NCBI GenBank assembly: GCA_964630785.1
Contig: CAZVZG010000016.1
Coordinates: 1 to 64,000, forward strand
Reading direction: 5' to 3'
DNA length: 64,000 nucleotides
Source: JADLCX01 sp964630785
GTDB taxonomy: Bacteria; Planctomycetota; Phycisphaerae; Phycisphaerales; UBA1924
This document shows positions 9,083 through 20,933 of the stretch, piece by piece (position 1 is the first letter of the stretch; every line of letters starts with the position of its first letter). Under the pieces are notes generated by a model. It saw only the letters and a list, made by a program, of their open reading frames with translations, did no database searches and was not told the DNA's origin. Position numbers and translations under genes: made by a program.

Positions 9083-10027
9083 TCACCGCCTTCGTCTTGC
9101 GCCGTGCCACGCCCCAAGCCGTGCATCCGTTCTCGCCGCGGCCGCTCCCAGGTAGGCGTTGTTCCGGTACCACGCGGCCGCGCCGTAAGCCCCCAGGCCG
9201 CCGTAGTACACGTCTGAATACCCGTCGTCGCCGACCACCTGGGGCGAGCCGCTCGGCGCCGCCTGCGACTGCTGGGCCGCGGCCATCGCCTGCTGCATCC
9301 GACTCGCGGCCTGCACCTGTTGCTGTTGCTGCTCGACCTGCTGCTTCTCCTGCTGAACCATCGCCTGCTGTTGACGCAGCCGCTTTTCCTGGTCAGCCTG
9401 TTGAGCCGCCGCGGCGGCGGCCTCCTGTTGCGCCAGCCGGGCCGCGTGCTCTTGCTGTTGGCGCTTCACCTCACCGGGAGCCCACGCGCTGTAGTCCTCC
9501 CACTTGTGCTGCGACCGCAGGAACCCCGCCATGCTCCGCACCCGCAGCCGAAGGTCGGCCATCTTTCCCCACTTCCATTGGCATGTGGATTGGTACAGGT
9601 GCGAGTACGCGGCGAGCACATCCGACGACGCGTCCGCGAACGATCCGGCGTACGACGACCCGGCCATCGGTCCCCGGAGAAGGGCCACGGCGATCTTCTG
9701 ACCGTCGGCGAAGGTCAGAGCCGTTGGGTCCACCTGCGGCGCTTGGCTCGCAAACTGCGGCCCCAGATCCTTGGCGTCGATGAACCCGCTCATGAGGTCC
9801 GCCTCGGCCGTGAACCGAGCCGTGATCTCGTCGAGCGTCTCGTTCATGAACTGGAGCGAGCGGCATCGCTCGACCGGCGTCAAGCCGTCGAGATCGATGT
9901 CCTTCCACTTCAGCGACTTGATCTCCGCCGGTATCGCTTTCACGTCGATCGGCGTGTTCTGGGCCGACGCGGCCGCAGGCCCCAGAACTGAAACAAGCAC
10001 GGCGGTGCAGAGAATCGCTCGAAACAT
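9083..10027 (-). CDS. exported Gln/Ala-rich coiled-coil protein of unknown function
   Basis: 314 residues from ATG at 10027, with a clear signal peptide ending in AAASAQ. Residues ~25-165 form a conserved-looking globular part without motifs I recognise. Residues ~175-260 are a long run of Gln, Ala, Glu and Lys that should form a coiled coil. The end is rich in Tyr and Gly (DVYYGGLGAYGAAAWYRN) and closes with Arg residues. Convergent with trpE with only 28 bases between stops. The frame extends upstream to 10582, but the signal peptide fixes the start. Likely periplasmic or cell-surface. Confidence 0.7.
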   Translation of the reverse strand: MFRAILCTAVLVSVLGPAAASAQNTPIDVKAIPAEIKSLKWKDIDLDGLTPVERCRSLQFMNETLDEITARFTAEADLMSGFIDAKDLGPQFASQAPQVDPTALTFADGQKIAVALLRGPMAGSSYAGSFADASSDVLAAYSHLYQSTCQWKWGKMADLRLRVRSMAGFLRSQHKWEDYSAWAPGEVKRQQQEHAARLAQQEAAAAAAQQADQEKRLRQQQAMVQQEKQQVEQQQQQVQAASRMQQAMAAAQQSQAAPSGSPQVVGDDGYSDVYYGGLGAYGAAAWYRNNAYLGAAAARTDARLGAWHGARRRR

Positions 10028-10226
10028 GAAGGTGCTCCTTGGCTGAACTCGACGCTGAGGATAATCATGCCGCCACAACCGCGTGCCCCGATGGCTAACG
10101 AGCCGCGAACGTTCGGTCTCCTTGCTTCCATCCGATTCTCGCTCCCAATTCCCGCGCTCCCCGTGTACGCTCCGACCCGAGCTGACCCGTTTCACCGCCG
10201 GCGATCTCGAGCACCGCGACCCCGCC

Positions 10227-11372
10227 ATGAACGACCCACCTTCTTCGGTAGTTTCTGCGTTCTTCCAAGCCCTCCGCCAGGACGACCTCTCTCGCGTCCG
10301 CGAACACCTTCGCGACACACCCGCGCTTGTCCACGCCTTCGACCCGTGCTGCTTCGGCGCCACCCCGCTCAACCACGCCGCCGGCGCCGGCAACACCGCG
10401 ATGATCGACCTGCTCATCGACGCCGGCGCGAGCCCGGACACGCCCAGCGATTGGTGGGCCGGCGGCTTCCGTCCGCTCGATGACTGCGACGACGCGACCG
10501 CCGCGCACCTGCTCTCGCGCGGCGCGACCCTCACCCCCCACGCCGCCGCCAGGCTCGGCAAACTCGACGACCTCCGGGCCATGCTCGACGCCTCGCCCGC
10601 CCTCGTCCACGCCCGCGGCGGCGACGGCCAACTCCCGCTCCACTACGCCAAGACGCCCGCGATCGCCGCGCTCCTGCTCGAACGCGGCGCGGCCATCGAC
10701 GCCCGCGACATCGACCACGCCAGCACCGCCGCGCAGTACGCCGCCGATCGCCGCCCCGAAGTCGCCGCGTTCCTCGCCCAACGCGGCGCACAGGCAGACT
10801 TCTTCATGGCCTGCATGATCGACGACGCGGCACTCGCCGAGCGGCTCCTGCCCGGCGAGCCCGGCGGCGTCAACGCCCGCATCACGCCCGAGCGATTCCC
10901 CGCGCCCGGCTCGCAGGCGCTGGGCATCTACCACTACACGGTGGGCACGGGCTGCACGCCCCTGCACGCGGCCGCGACCGCCGGCGCCGCGAGCGCCTGC
11001 CGCCGGTTGCTCGCGCACGGGGCCGACCCCGGCGCAACCGGTGGTTACGACGACGCCACGCCCCTGCATGTGGCCGCGTGGCACAACCACGCCGACGCCG
11101 CGGCCGCCCTGCTCGACGGCGGCGCGCCGATCGAGCGTCCCTCCGGTCACCTCCACCACAACACGCCCCTGGGATGGGCGATCGTCGGCGGGTCTGACGG
11201 TGTGGTCGACCTCCTGCTCCGTCGCGGCGCCAAGCTCGGCAGCAACCACGTCGCCGATGCCGCGGCCGGCGCACGCGGTCAGTTCCGCGAGTTCAACCGC
11301 CATCGTCCGCTCCAAAGATGGCAATGGGTCGAGCGGTTGGTGACCGCCGCCGCGGGTCGCCCGACCCCGTAG
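10227..11372 (+). CDS. ankyrin-repeat protein
   Basis: 381 residues from ATG at 10227. Ankyrin repeats are visible as TPLNHAAGAGN...LLIDAGAS, LPLHYAKTPAI...LLERGAAI, TPLHAAATAG...LLAHGADP, TPLHVAAWHNH...LLDGGAPI and TPLGWAIVGGS...LLRRGAKL. A less regular section at residues ~215-250 interrupts the array. There is no signal peptide or membrane segment, so the protein is probably a cytoplasmic binding module with an unknown partner. It precedes holA by 25 bases on the same strand and may be co-transcribed with it. Confidence 0.85.
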   Translation: MNDPPSSVVSAFFQALRQDDLSRVREHLRDTPALVHAFDPCCFGATPLNHAAGAGNTAMIDLLIDAGASPDTPSDWWAGGFRPLDDCDDATAAHLLSRGATLTPHAAARLGKLDDLRAMLDASPALVHARGGDGQLPLHYAKTPAIAALLLERGAAIDARDIDHASTAAQYAADRRPEVAAFLAQRGAQADFFMACMIDDAALAERLLPGEPGGVNARITPERFPAPGSQALGIYHYTVGTGCTPLHAAATAGAASACRRLLAHGADPGATGGYDDATPLHVAAWHNHADAAAALLDGGAPIERPSGHLHHNTPLGWAIVGGSDGVVDLLLRRGAKLGSNHVADAAAGARGQFREFNRHRPLQRWQWVERLVTAAAGRPTP

Positions 11373-11397
11373 CCCGTCCCCGACTATCCTGCCCGTC

Positions 11398-12546
11398 ATG
11401 GCCCGCGCCCCCGCCAGAGCATCCGCCAAACCCTCCTCCGGCGAGCGGCCGGCCGCGCTGAGCGCCGCTTCGCGCATGGTTGTTCTGCACGGAAAGGACC
11501 GCTTTCTTCAGGACGAGTACCTCCGCACGCTTCGCGAGGCCCTGGCCAAGGCCCACGGCGCCGAGGGCTTTGACACCGTCCGCTTCGACGGCCAACAGGG
11601 CCCGCGGATCATCGCCGATGTGCTCGACGAGTGCCGCTCGTTCGGGCTGATGCAGCAGCACAAAGTGGTGATCGTGGACAACGCCGACCTGCTGCTCAAG
11701 GCCGACGACGACACCCCCCCCACGCCCCCGCCGCCCAAGGCCGCGGGCAAGCGGTCCGGCCCGCGTCCGCCCGCCGCGCTCACGCCGCGAGAAATCCTGG
11801 AGAACTACGCGGGTGAGCCCTCGTCCTCCGCCACGCTGGTGCTCCGGGCCTCGGTCTGGCGGCCCGGCAACCTCGACAAGAAGATCGCCGCGCTGCCCGA
11901 CGGCCAGGGCGCGGTCGTCAAGTGCGAGGCGCCCACGCCCGACGAGGCCGCGACATGGGCCGCCCGGCGGTGCAAGGCCCGCCACAACTCCACCATCGAC
12001 CCCGACGCCGCACGAACGCTCGTGGAGACCACCGGCGTCGACCTCGGGCGCATCGACAGCGAACTGGAAAAGCTCGCGCTCGCGGCCGGTGGCGACGGCT
12101 CGCCCATCACGCGCGAGCTGGTCGAGATGATGACCGGCATGACCCGCCAGGACGAGTTCTTCAGCATCCAGGGCTCGCTGCTCTCCGGCGACGCCGGGCG
12201 CGCCCTCTCGCACCTGCGCGAACTCATCGACGTCTCGCGCCACGACCCCGTGCCCATCGGATGGGCCTACATCGAGACCGCCCGCAAGCTCCACCTCGCC
12301 GCCCGCGCCGTCAGCGAGGGCCGCAACGTCTTCAGCATGCAGTACCAGCTCAAGGCCTTCGGCCCGGGCGCGCAGGAAATGCTGAACAACCTCGCCGCGA
12401 TCACCAGGAACGTCACCCCCGCCGCGGCCGCTCGCCTGTTCAACCAGACGGTCCAGACCGACGCGGCCAACAAGTCCGGCCTGGGCGAACCTGTGCGAAA
12501 CCTCGAGGTGATGGCCGTGAAGTTCGCGCGGGTAGGTTTTCGGTGA
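11398..12546 (+). CDS. holA: DNA polymerase III delta subunit (clamp-loader)
   Basis: 382 residues, slightly longer than the usual ~340. Delta opens the beta sliding clamp within the clamp loader. The N-terminal signature MVVLHGKDRFLQDEYLRTL starts at residue ~25 and VVIVDNADLLLK follows. An insert rich in Pro and Lys (~102-125) lies where many homologues have a short loop. LRASVWRPGNLDKKI and the later helical collar with SIQGSLLSGDAGRALSHL match the HolA family. No other replication genes lie nearby. Confidence 0.85.
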   Translation: MARAPARASAKPSSGERPAALSAASRMVVLHGKDRFLQDEYLRTLREALAKAHGAEGFDTVRFDGQQGPRIIADVLDECRSFGLMQQHKVVIVDNADLLLKADDDTPPTPPPPKAAGKRSGPRPPAALTPREILENYAGEPSSSATLVLRASVWRPGNLDKKIAALPDGQGAVVKCEAPTPDEAATWAARRCKARHNSTIDPDAARTLVETTGVDLGRIDSELEKLALAAGGDGSPITRELVEMMTGMTRQDEFFSIQGSLLSGDAGRALSHLRELIDVSRHDPVPIGWAYIETARKLHLAARAVSEGRNVFSMQYQLKAFGPGAQEMLNNLAAITRNVTPAAAARLFNQTVQTDAANKSGLGEPVRNLEVMAVKFARVGFR

Positions 12547-12758
12547 TCCGTGCCACTTGCACCGTCGCTCTGGGCGATGTAATCGGCGCCTCCCGCATTC
12601 GATCGCGACTCCCGCAATCACGGCCTCAAAGCCGGTCGAGCCCGTGCCACCTCGCGTTTTGCAAGGCCCCGTAATCACCCAACCGATGTACCGCAATTCG
12701 GGCGGTCGCGCCCAGCTCGCCGACAGGATGTCGGCCGCCCAGTGCAGGAGGCACGTCC

Positions 12759-14234
12759 TTGTCCATCTCCCCAGGTTCGACACGCCGCCAGCGGGCCCCG
12801 GACCTCCTCTCCGGCCCGCGCGCTCTCCATGCGCAACAACTGCGCCTGGCGACGCTCATCGCCATCGCTCAGGACGAGGCCGCCGCGCGTCGCCGTCGGG
12901 CCCGGCGGGTCTGGGGCTTGTCGGTGTTCGGCGCGCTCGCGTCGGTGGGCATCGTCTTTCAGTCCTGCGCCGGCTCGAAGAACGCCGCGAGCGCGAACGA
13001 AAAACCCCTGTTCCACAGCGCCAAGGCCAAGCCCGCGCACAAGCAGAACGAGACGACCGAAAAGCCGGACAAGACGGCGTACGACAATGCTGCGACCGAC
13101 CTGCAGGCCTTGTTCAACTCGGGCCTGACGCCCAGCGCCTCGGAGGCCGACCCCGGCCTGCCCGCCCTCGAACCCGACGGCCCGGCTCCCAACTCCCCCA
13201 CCTCGCGCTGGGCCACCCCGAACGCTGTACCCGTCGATCCGTCGCAGACGCCGGCGCCGCCCGCGGCCGCGACGCCCGATCCCGGCGCGAGCACCAAGCC
13301 CGTCTCGGCCCTGGATCACCCGCCCACTGCGTTCTCTCAGACCAAGACCCGTGAACAGCGCCGCGTCGAACTGACCGCCGAGCTCGCCGGCCTGCTCCGC
13401 CCCGACGCCGCCAACAACCCCGACGTGCTCAGGGCCCTGTCGTCGCTCATCGCCCTGGAGGCGGTCGAGCCCGGCGCGGCCACGCCCGAGATCGAGGCCG
13501 CCATCAAGCCGCTCTCGCCCGACGAGGCCGGCGCGGCCCGCGTTGCCAGCGACATCGTCCGCACGCTGGCGTCCGATCCCAAGCTCATCGCCGACCCGAT
13601 CGCCCTCCGCACGGAACTGACCCGCCAACTCGCCCGCCTGACCACGGCCCCCGGCGCCCCTGCCGGTGAGGGTCTGGGCTTTGGAACCGTCGCGCTGTGC
13701 AGCCGCGTCGAGAGTTTCGGGCGCTACACGCCGTTCACCGGCAACCGCTTCCTCGCCGGGCGCACCAACCCCGCGATCGTGTACGCCGAGGTCGAGAACT
13801 TCACGCAGCGCCCAGTGGCGGAGACCGCCGGCGCGAGCGGAACCGCGCACAGGAACGCCGATCCCGACGAACTCGCCGTCGAGCTCACCATCCGCGCCGA
13901 ACTGTTCCACGACGACGGCTCGCGTCAGTGGCGGTCGGCCGAGGCCGCGGTGCGGGACATCGCCCGCACGCGTCGGCGCGACTTCTTTCTCGTGCAGCGG
14001 ATCGACCTGCCCGCGAACCTCTCTGTCGGCAAGTACAACCTGAAGGTCACGGTGCGCGACCGGCTCGGGGGCGACGCGGTGGTCGAGACGACCATCCCGA
14101 TCACGATCGTCGCCGACCCCGGCCTGCTGGGGGGCGGACCCTCGCCGATGGACGCCGCACCCAAGCCGACCGCGGGCGTGCCCACCGCCGGCCCGCAGCC
14201 GCTGGGCACGGGCCCGGTTTCCGGCGGACGCTGA
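12759..14234 (+). CDS. membrane-anchored hypothetical protein with TTG start
   Basis: 491 residues. The TTG at 12759 is preceded at 7 bases by a perfect AGGAGG (12746-12751), which decides the start. A basic cytoplasmic segment (~30-50, RRRRARRVW) is followed by one hydrophobic helix and a Cys (SCAGSKN), so the bulk is probably outside the membrane. A Pro/Ala-rich, low-complexity stretch (~100-190) leads into helices (~200-300) and a beta-rich C-terminal domain (VEVENFTQRPV, DLPANLSVGKYNLKVTVRD) that looks like an Ig-like or C2-like fold. No family recognised. Confidence 0.65.
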   Translation: MSISPGSTRRQRAPDLLSGPRALHAQQLRLATLIAIAQDEAAARRRRARRVWGLSVFGALASVGIVFQSCAGSKNAASANEKPLFHSAKAKPAHKQNETTEKPDKTAYDNAATDLQALFNSGLTPSASEADPGLPALEPDGPAPNSPTSRWATPNAVPVDPSQTPAPPAAATPDPGASTKPVSALDHPPTAFSQTKTREQRRVELTAELAGLLRPDAANNPDVLRALSSLIALEAVEPGAATPEIEAAIKPLSPDEAGAARVASDIVRTLASDPKLIADPIALRTELTRQLARLTTAPGAPAGEGLGFGTVALCSRVESFGRYTPFTGNRFLAGRTNPAIVYAEVENFTQRPVAETAGASGTAHRNADPDELAVELTIRAELFHDDGSRQWRSAEAAVRDIARTRRRDFFLVQRIDLPANLSVGKYNLKVTVRDRLGGDAVVETTIPITIVADPGLLGGGPSPMDAAPKPTAGVPTAGPQPLGTGPVSGGR

Positions 14235-14697
14235 CCGCGGCCCCCATCCCCCAGCCCCCAGCCCCCACCCCCAACCCCCAACCTGCCATTCCGGCACACG
14301 GCCGCCGACACTGCCGGGTGCCCGCATACCCGATCATGGTTCGGGGCTTGGTCGCCGTGTCTCCGGCGATCCCACGTCGCCAAACCCACCAATTCCGGAG
14401 AACTTCCGGGAACAACCGACCGGCACGGCACGTGCTACCGATGTAATGCGGTCGATGGGCTGGTCCGGCCCGGCAAGCACCCCCGAAAGCGAGGGGAACT
14501 TGCGCGAAGGTTGCGCAAGAAACCGCGTGCCGAACCGAACCAGACCACGGAAAGGCCGGCGCCAGTGCAGCCGGTCGGACAGTCCGTCCGAATTGACCCG
14601 GGCGGAGGACTCGCGGCACGAAAGGCGGCCGCGATTGGCTCCGCACCGGTAGAAACTCCGGACCGGTCGCACACCCGGCCCGAGGAAAGGCCCCCAG
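14235..14697 (+). promoter_or_regulatory. clpC upstream region with inverted repeat
   Basis: 463 bases without a gene. The first 45 are a C-run series (14241-14282). A perfect inverted repeat CTTGCGC-N7-GCGCAAG lies at 14499-14519, about 180 bases before the clpC ATG. No CIRCE element is seen. The repeat is a candidate operator, but no promoter hexamers could be assigned with confidence. Confidence 0.35.
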
Positions 14698-17304
<2,607 letters not shown>

Positions 17305-17338
17305 GTCCGGTCACTGTCCATAACCAGTCTGAAGCACC

Positions 17339-17371
17339 AGAGGCCCGATCGTCAGACCGGGCCTCTTTGTT
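17339..17371 (+). terminator. Rho-independent terminator of clpC
   Basis: A 9-bp perfect stem AGAGGCCCG / CGGGCCTCT (17339-17347 with 17358-17366) with a 10-base loop, followed by TTGTTT. It lies 35 bases after the clpC stop. Confidence 0.85.
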
Positions 17372-17789
17372 TGGATGTTGATCGGAAATCGTCCCACGAG
17401 CGGTTCTGCCGGCGACTGTGAACCGCATGGACCCCTCCCCCCTCCCCCCCCGTCCTCCCTGTCCGAAAACCGGGCGACCATGCTCCGAACAGCCGATCTT
17501 TTTGCATCGAATTGTAAAAAGTGGTCGGTTCGTGCTTGTGGACCTACCTGTTTCGGGTTAGTTTCCACATCTGAGGAGCCGTGCGGACCGGGCGCTCTGC
17601 CCGCATCCGCCGCAAGAGTCTGGAGAGAGAGACCCGCGCACCCCCGTCCTTCGCGCGGTTTTCCACACTCACGCAGCTGCTCACCGCGTCCCACAACGGC
17701 GCGGGTACGTGCTTGGCTCGCCGGAACCCGCCCCGTTCCGGTGCCGCCAACGTGGATTCCACGGGGCTGGAAGCGAGAGAGGAGTAGAG
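17372..17789 (+). other. intergenic region before PEP-CTERM gene
   Basis: 418 bases without a convincing gene. It holds a C-run cluster (17431-17455) and an AT-richer patch (17497-17522) that is the likeliest promoter zone, although no hexamer pair stands out. The last bases provide GAGAGGAG before the ATG at 17790. Confidence 0.4.
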
Positions 17790-18752
17790 ATGAAGAAGTT
17801 TGCGATTCTCCTGGCGGCCGGCGCGGCCATGTCGGCCGCGTCCACCGCGATGGCCGGGTTCAGCACCGGCGTTCAGGCCGGCCCGCTCAACAGCAACGGC
17901 CCCGCCGGCGACGCGCTCAACGGCGTGTACACGTTCAACTACGCCGGCCCGGCGTTCCTCCCGGGGAACTTCCGGTTCTCGGGCGACCTGACCAGCGCCG
18001 GCATCGGCTCGTACTCGAGCGAGGCCCGCTGGCGCGTGATCGCTCCCAGCGGCGAGACGTTCACAATGTCAACCGGCCTGCCGGGCAGCGTCTCCACATT
18101 CACCACCCAGAACTTCAGCAACGTCACGGTCAACACCGCCGGCGCGCTCTCGGGCGTGGCCAACTCGGTCGGTACCTGGACTTTCCGCGCCTTCGAGTCG
18201 TACAACGACGGCGCCGCCGCCGTCGACGCCACGTGGTCAAACTTCTCGTTCGACTTCGATGACTACACCCCGCCCACGCCCCCCACCGCCTTCAACCTAG
18301 GCAACCTGGCTCCGGGCGGCATGGTGATGGGCCAGAACGCCTACGTCGCCAACACCGTGCAGTGGTACAAGGTCACGCTCGGTGCCGCGATCCCCGCGGG
18401 CGAGCTCTTCCGCGTGCACACCGCCGGCAACACGCTCACCGGGGGCCTTGTCCCTGGAGATACCGAAATCGCGTTGTTCAACTCGTCGGGTGCCGTGATC
18501 GCGTCGAACGACGACTTCTCCTATCCCTCGGATCCCTGGAGCAACATCGAAATCACGACCGGCATGGCCGCGGGCGACTACTACATCGCCGCCTCCGCGT
18601 ACAACCTGAACTTCAGCTCGGGCTTCACGGCCTCGGCCGCCGACTCGGGCACGGTGACGGGCGACATCAAGATCACGGTCATCCCGGCCCCCGGCAGCCT
18701 CGCGCTGCTCGGCCTGGGCGGCCTGCTCGGCCTCCGCCGCCGTCGCGCCTGA
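17790..18752 (+). CDS. exported PEP-CTERM-type sorted protein
   Basis: 320 residues from ATG at 17790, which has a good GAGGAG ribosome binding site. A signal peptide ends at STAMAG. Residues ~25-150 form a beta-rich domain (TFNYAGPAF, SYNDGAAAVDATWSNFSFDFDDY), and ~165-285 a second beta domain reminiscent of bacterial pre-peptidase C-terminal (PPC) folds (WYKVTLG, DTEIALFNSSGAVIASNDD). It ends with the sorting tail VIPAPGSLALLGLGGLLGLRRRRA: Pro-rich motif, hydrophobic helix, Arg cluster. PEP-CTERM tails are cleaved by exosortases and direct proteins to the outer surface. Function unknown. Confidence 0.85.
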   Translation: MKKFAILLAAGAAMSAASTAMAGFSTGVQAGPLNSNGPAGDALNGVYTFNYAGPAFLPGNFRFSGDLTSAGIGSYSSEARWRVIAPSGETFTMSTGLPGSVSTFTTQNFSNVTVNTAGALSGVANSVGTWTFRAFESYNDGAAAVDATWSNFSFDFDDYTPPTPPTAFNLGNLAPGGMVMGQNAYVANTVQWYKVTLGAAIPAGELFRVHTAGNTLTGGLVPGDTEIALFNSSGAVIASNDDFSYPSDPWSNIEITTGMAAGDYYIAASAYNLNFSSGFTASAADSGTVTGDIKITVIPAPGSLALLGLGGLLGLRRRRA

Positions 18753-18788
18753 TCGCTCATCGCTTCCAACTTTGAACCACGACGTTCG

Positions 18789-18825
18789 CGGGGCTCGGGA
18801 TTTTCCCGGGCCCCGATCTTTTTTG
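18789..18825 (+). terminator. Rho-independent terminator
   Basis: Stem GGGGCTCGGGA / TCCCGGGCCCC with one G-U pair and a two-base loop, followed by GATCTTTTTTG. It ends the PEP-CTERM transcript. Confidence 0.85.
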
Positions 18826-19022
18826 TTGATCGCGCCCAATGCGGCGTCACCAACTGCCGGAACGTGAACTGTCGGCCGAGTCTCCCTGCGCCCCATCGCC
18901 CTTCCCGCAGGGCAATCGCCCGATCCGATCTCCCCACGATTTTCCTCTCCGCTGACCCACCAAATGAGTCAGAAGGCGGTCGGGATTGGCTCGGGAATCG
19001 GACAGTGTGTTTGCCCCCGCTC

Positions 19023-19058
19023 GCCCTCCCCCCGGCCCCCTCCCTCTGGGAGGGGGAG
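19023..19058 (-). repeat. 36-base dispersed repeat, intergenic copy
   Basis: Exact inverted copy of the element inside trpE (8388-8423). It lies 25 bases before the ABC permease start and can fold into a GGGAGGGGG / CCCCCTCCC hairpin. Confidence 0.85.
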
Positions 19059-19082
19059 TCGATACCGTATCATTCGCCGCAC

Positions 19083-20933
19083 ATGCCCATCTTCCTCCGC
19101 TGGCTGCTCCGCCTGGGTCCGATCAACCCGATCGCCGTCCGCCTGGTTCAGGGCGGCTCGCGCCGGCGTCGCCATTTCTACATCCGAACGCTCTACCTGG
19201 GCGCCCTGATCATCTGCCTGCTCTACCTGCTCATCTTCACAAGCAGCGGGACGCTGAGCGTCCGCCAGCTCGCGGCCAGCGCGTCGGGCGCGTTCGCCGC
19301 CGTCGCCTATCTCCAGATCGCCCTCATCTGCCTGCTCGCGCCCGTGTTCATGGCCGGCGCCATCGCCCAGGAGGCCAACCCGCGAACGTGGGACATCCTC
19401 CTCACCACGCCCCTGAGCGCGGGCGAGATCGTGCTGGGCAACCTGCTGGGCCGCCTCTTCTTCATCCTCGCCCTGCTTTTTTCCAGCCTGCCCCTGTTCG
19501 CGATGACCCAGTTCTTCGGCGGCGTGCCGGGTCGCACGATCTTCCTGAGTTACCTCATCGCCGCGGCCGCGGCGCTGCTCGTGGGCGCGGCCGCGATCTC
19601 GCTCTCGGTCAGCCGCCTGGTCGGCAAACGGGCCGTGTTCGCCTTTTACATCTCGGTGGTCACGTACCTCGCCGTCACGCTCGCCGCGGACCGGATCGTC
19701 AGCGCCGGCCAGGTGACGTGGATGACCGCGATCAACCCCTTCCTCGCCCTCTACGCCCTGCTCGACCCGACCGGCTACGCCCGCTATCCCGAGGGCACGC
19801 AGTCGGGACTGGCCCGGTACTTCCTCGAATCGCCTGTCGCGACCTGGTGCGTGCTGGCCATCACCCTCAGCGCCGTGCTCATGCTCGCGTCGACGTTTAC
19901 CGTTCGCGCCGGCGGACTGGCCGGTGCGGGCGGCGAGCGCGTCCGCGGCGGGGCGCCGTGGTACCGGCGCATCTTCGGCCTGGGCGGCAAAGGCGCCGAG
20001 TCGCGACCGGCCCGGCAAGTCTGGAGCAACCCGATCGCGTGGCGTGAGGCCGCCGCTCGCAACGCCACCTTCGGGCGCATGCTCGCCCGGTGGAGTTTCA
20101 TCACCCTCGGCGCCCTGTGGGGCCTGGGCGTGGTGCTCTATTACAGCGGCGGGTCGATGCAGACAGTCACGTTCCGAGGCGTCATGCTCGCCACCGTGCT
20201 CGGCGAGATCGGCGTGGTCACGCTCGTCGCGCTCAACATGTCCGCCACCGCCGTGGCCCGCGAACGCGAGGACGGCACGCTCGATCTGCTGCTCACCACG
20301 CCGATCACGCCCGCGGCCTATCTCGGAGGAAAGGTCCGCGGGATGGTCGCCTACCTCCTGCCCTTGCTGGCCGTGCCCATCTGCACGCTCCTGATCGCCG
20401 GGGTCTACGTCGGGCTGGCGGACGCGGGGTTCATCACGCGCACGGGCGGCGTGGGCGTCGCGTTCAACCCCAGCGGTTCGAGCACGCCGATCACCATCCC
20501 CGCGATGTTCCCCGAGGCCGGCATCCTCGCGGCCGTGGTTGTCATCCCCTTCGCCGCGGCGTGCTGCATGGCCGGCCTGCACTGGTCCACCAAGAGCAAG
20601 GGCTCGATCGGATCGGTGGTCTCGACCGTGCTGGTGGTGGGCGCGGTGGCGGGCATCATTGGCTTCTGCGCGTTCCAGGCCGGCGCAACGTTCGAGTTCG
20701 TCGGGCCCGTGCTGACCGCGCTCAGCCCCGGCTCGCTGGTCTACGCCTCGCTGGAGCCCGAGAACGGGCTGTACGGAACGGTCAAGAACGGCGACTTCGC
20801 CGCCGCCCGTATCGGCCTGAGCATCGGCGCGATCATCGCCGCGGGCATCATGATGGCGATCGTCTATGGGCTGAAGGCCAGCGTCACGCATAACTTCGAC
20901 ATGACGGTGCGCAAGCTCGCGGGCACGGCATGA
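19083..20933 (+). CDS. ABC-2-type transporter permease
   Basis: 616 residues from ATG at 19083. It has about twelve membrane helices in two halves. Each half has the ABC-2 permease signature in which a loop reads NPRTWDILLTTPLSAGEIVLGN (first) and REREDGTLDLLLTTPITPAAYLGGK (second), the region that contacts the ATPase. The duplicated arrangement suggests a fused dimer-like permease. No ATP-binding subunit is encoded next to it, so the partner lies elsewhere. It overlaps the following glycosyltransferase gene by 4 bases (ATGA), implying translational coupling. Substrate unknown. Confidence 0.8.
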   Translation: MPIFLRWLLRLGPINPIAVRLVQGGSRRRRHFYIRTLYLGALIICLLYLLIFTSSGTLSVRQLAASASGAFAAVAYLQIALICLLAPVFMAGAIAQEANPRTWDILLTTPLSAGEIVLGNLLGRLFFILALLFSSLPLFAMTQFFGGVPGRTIFLSYLIAAAAALLVGAAAISLSVSRLVGKRAVFAFYISVVTYLAVTLAADRIVSAGQVTWMTAINPFLALYALLDPTGYARYPEGTQSGLARYFLESPVATWCVLAITLSAVLMLASTFTVRAGGLAGAGGERVRGGAPWYRRIFGLGGKGAESRPARQVWSNPIAWREAAARNATFGRMLARWSFITLGALWGLGVVLYYSGGSMQTVTFRGVMLATVLGEIGVVTLVALNMSATAVAREREDGTLDLLLTTPITPAAYLGGKVRGMVAYLLPLLAVPICTLLIAGVYVGLADAGFITRTGGVGVAFNPSGSSTPITIPAMFPEAGILAAVVVIPFAAACCMAGLHWSTKSKGSIGSVVSTVLVVGAVAGIIGFCAFQAGATFEFVGPVLTALSPGSLVYASLEPENGLYGTVKNGDFAAARIGLSIGAIIAAGIMMAIVYGLKASVTHNFDMTVRKLAGTA

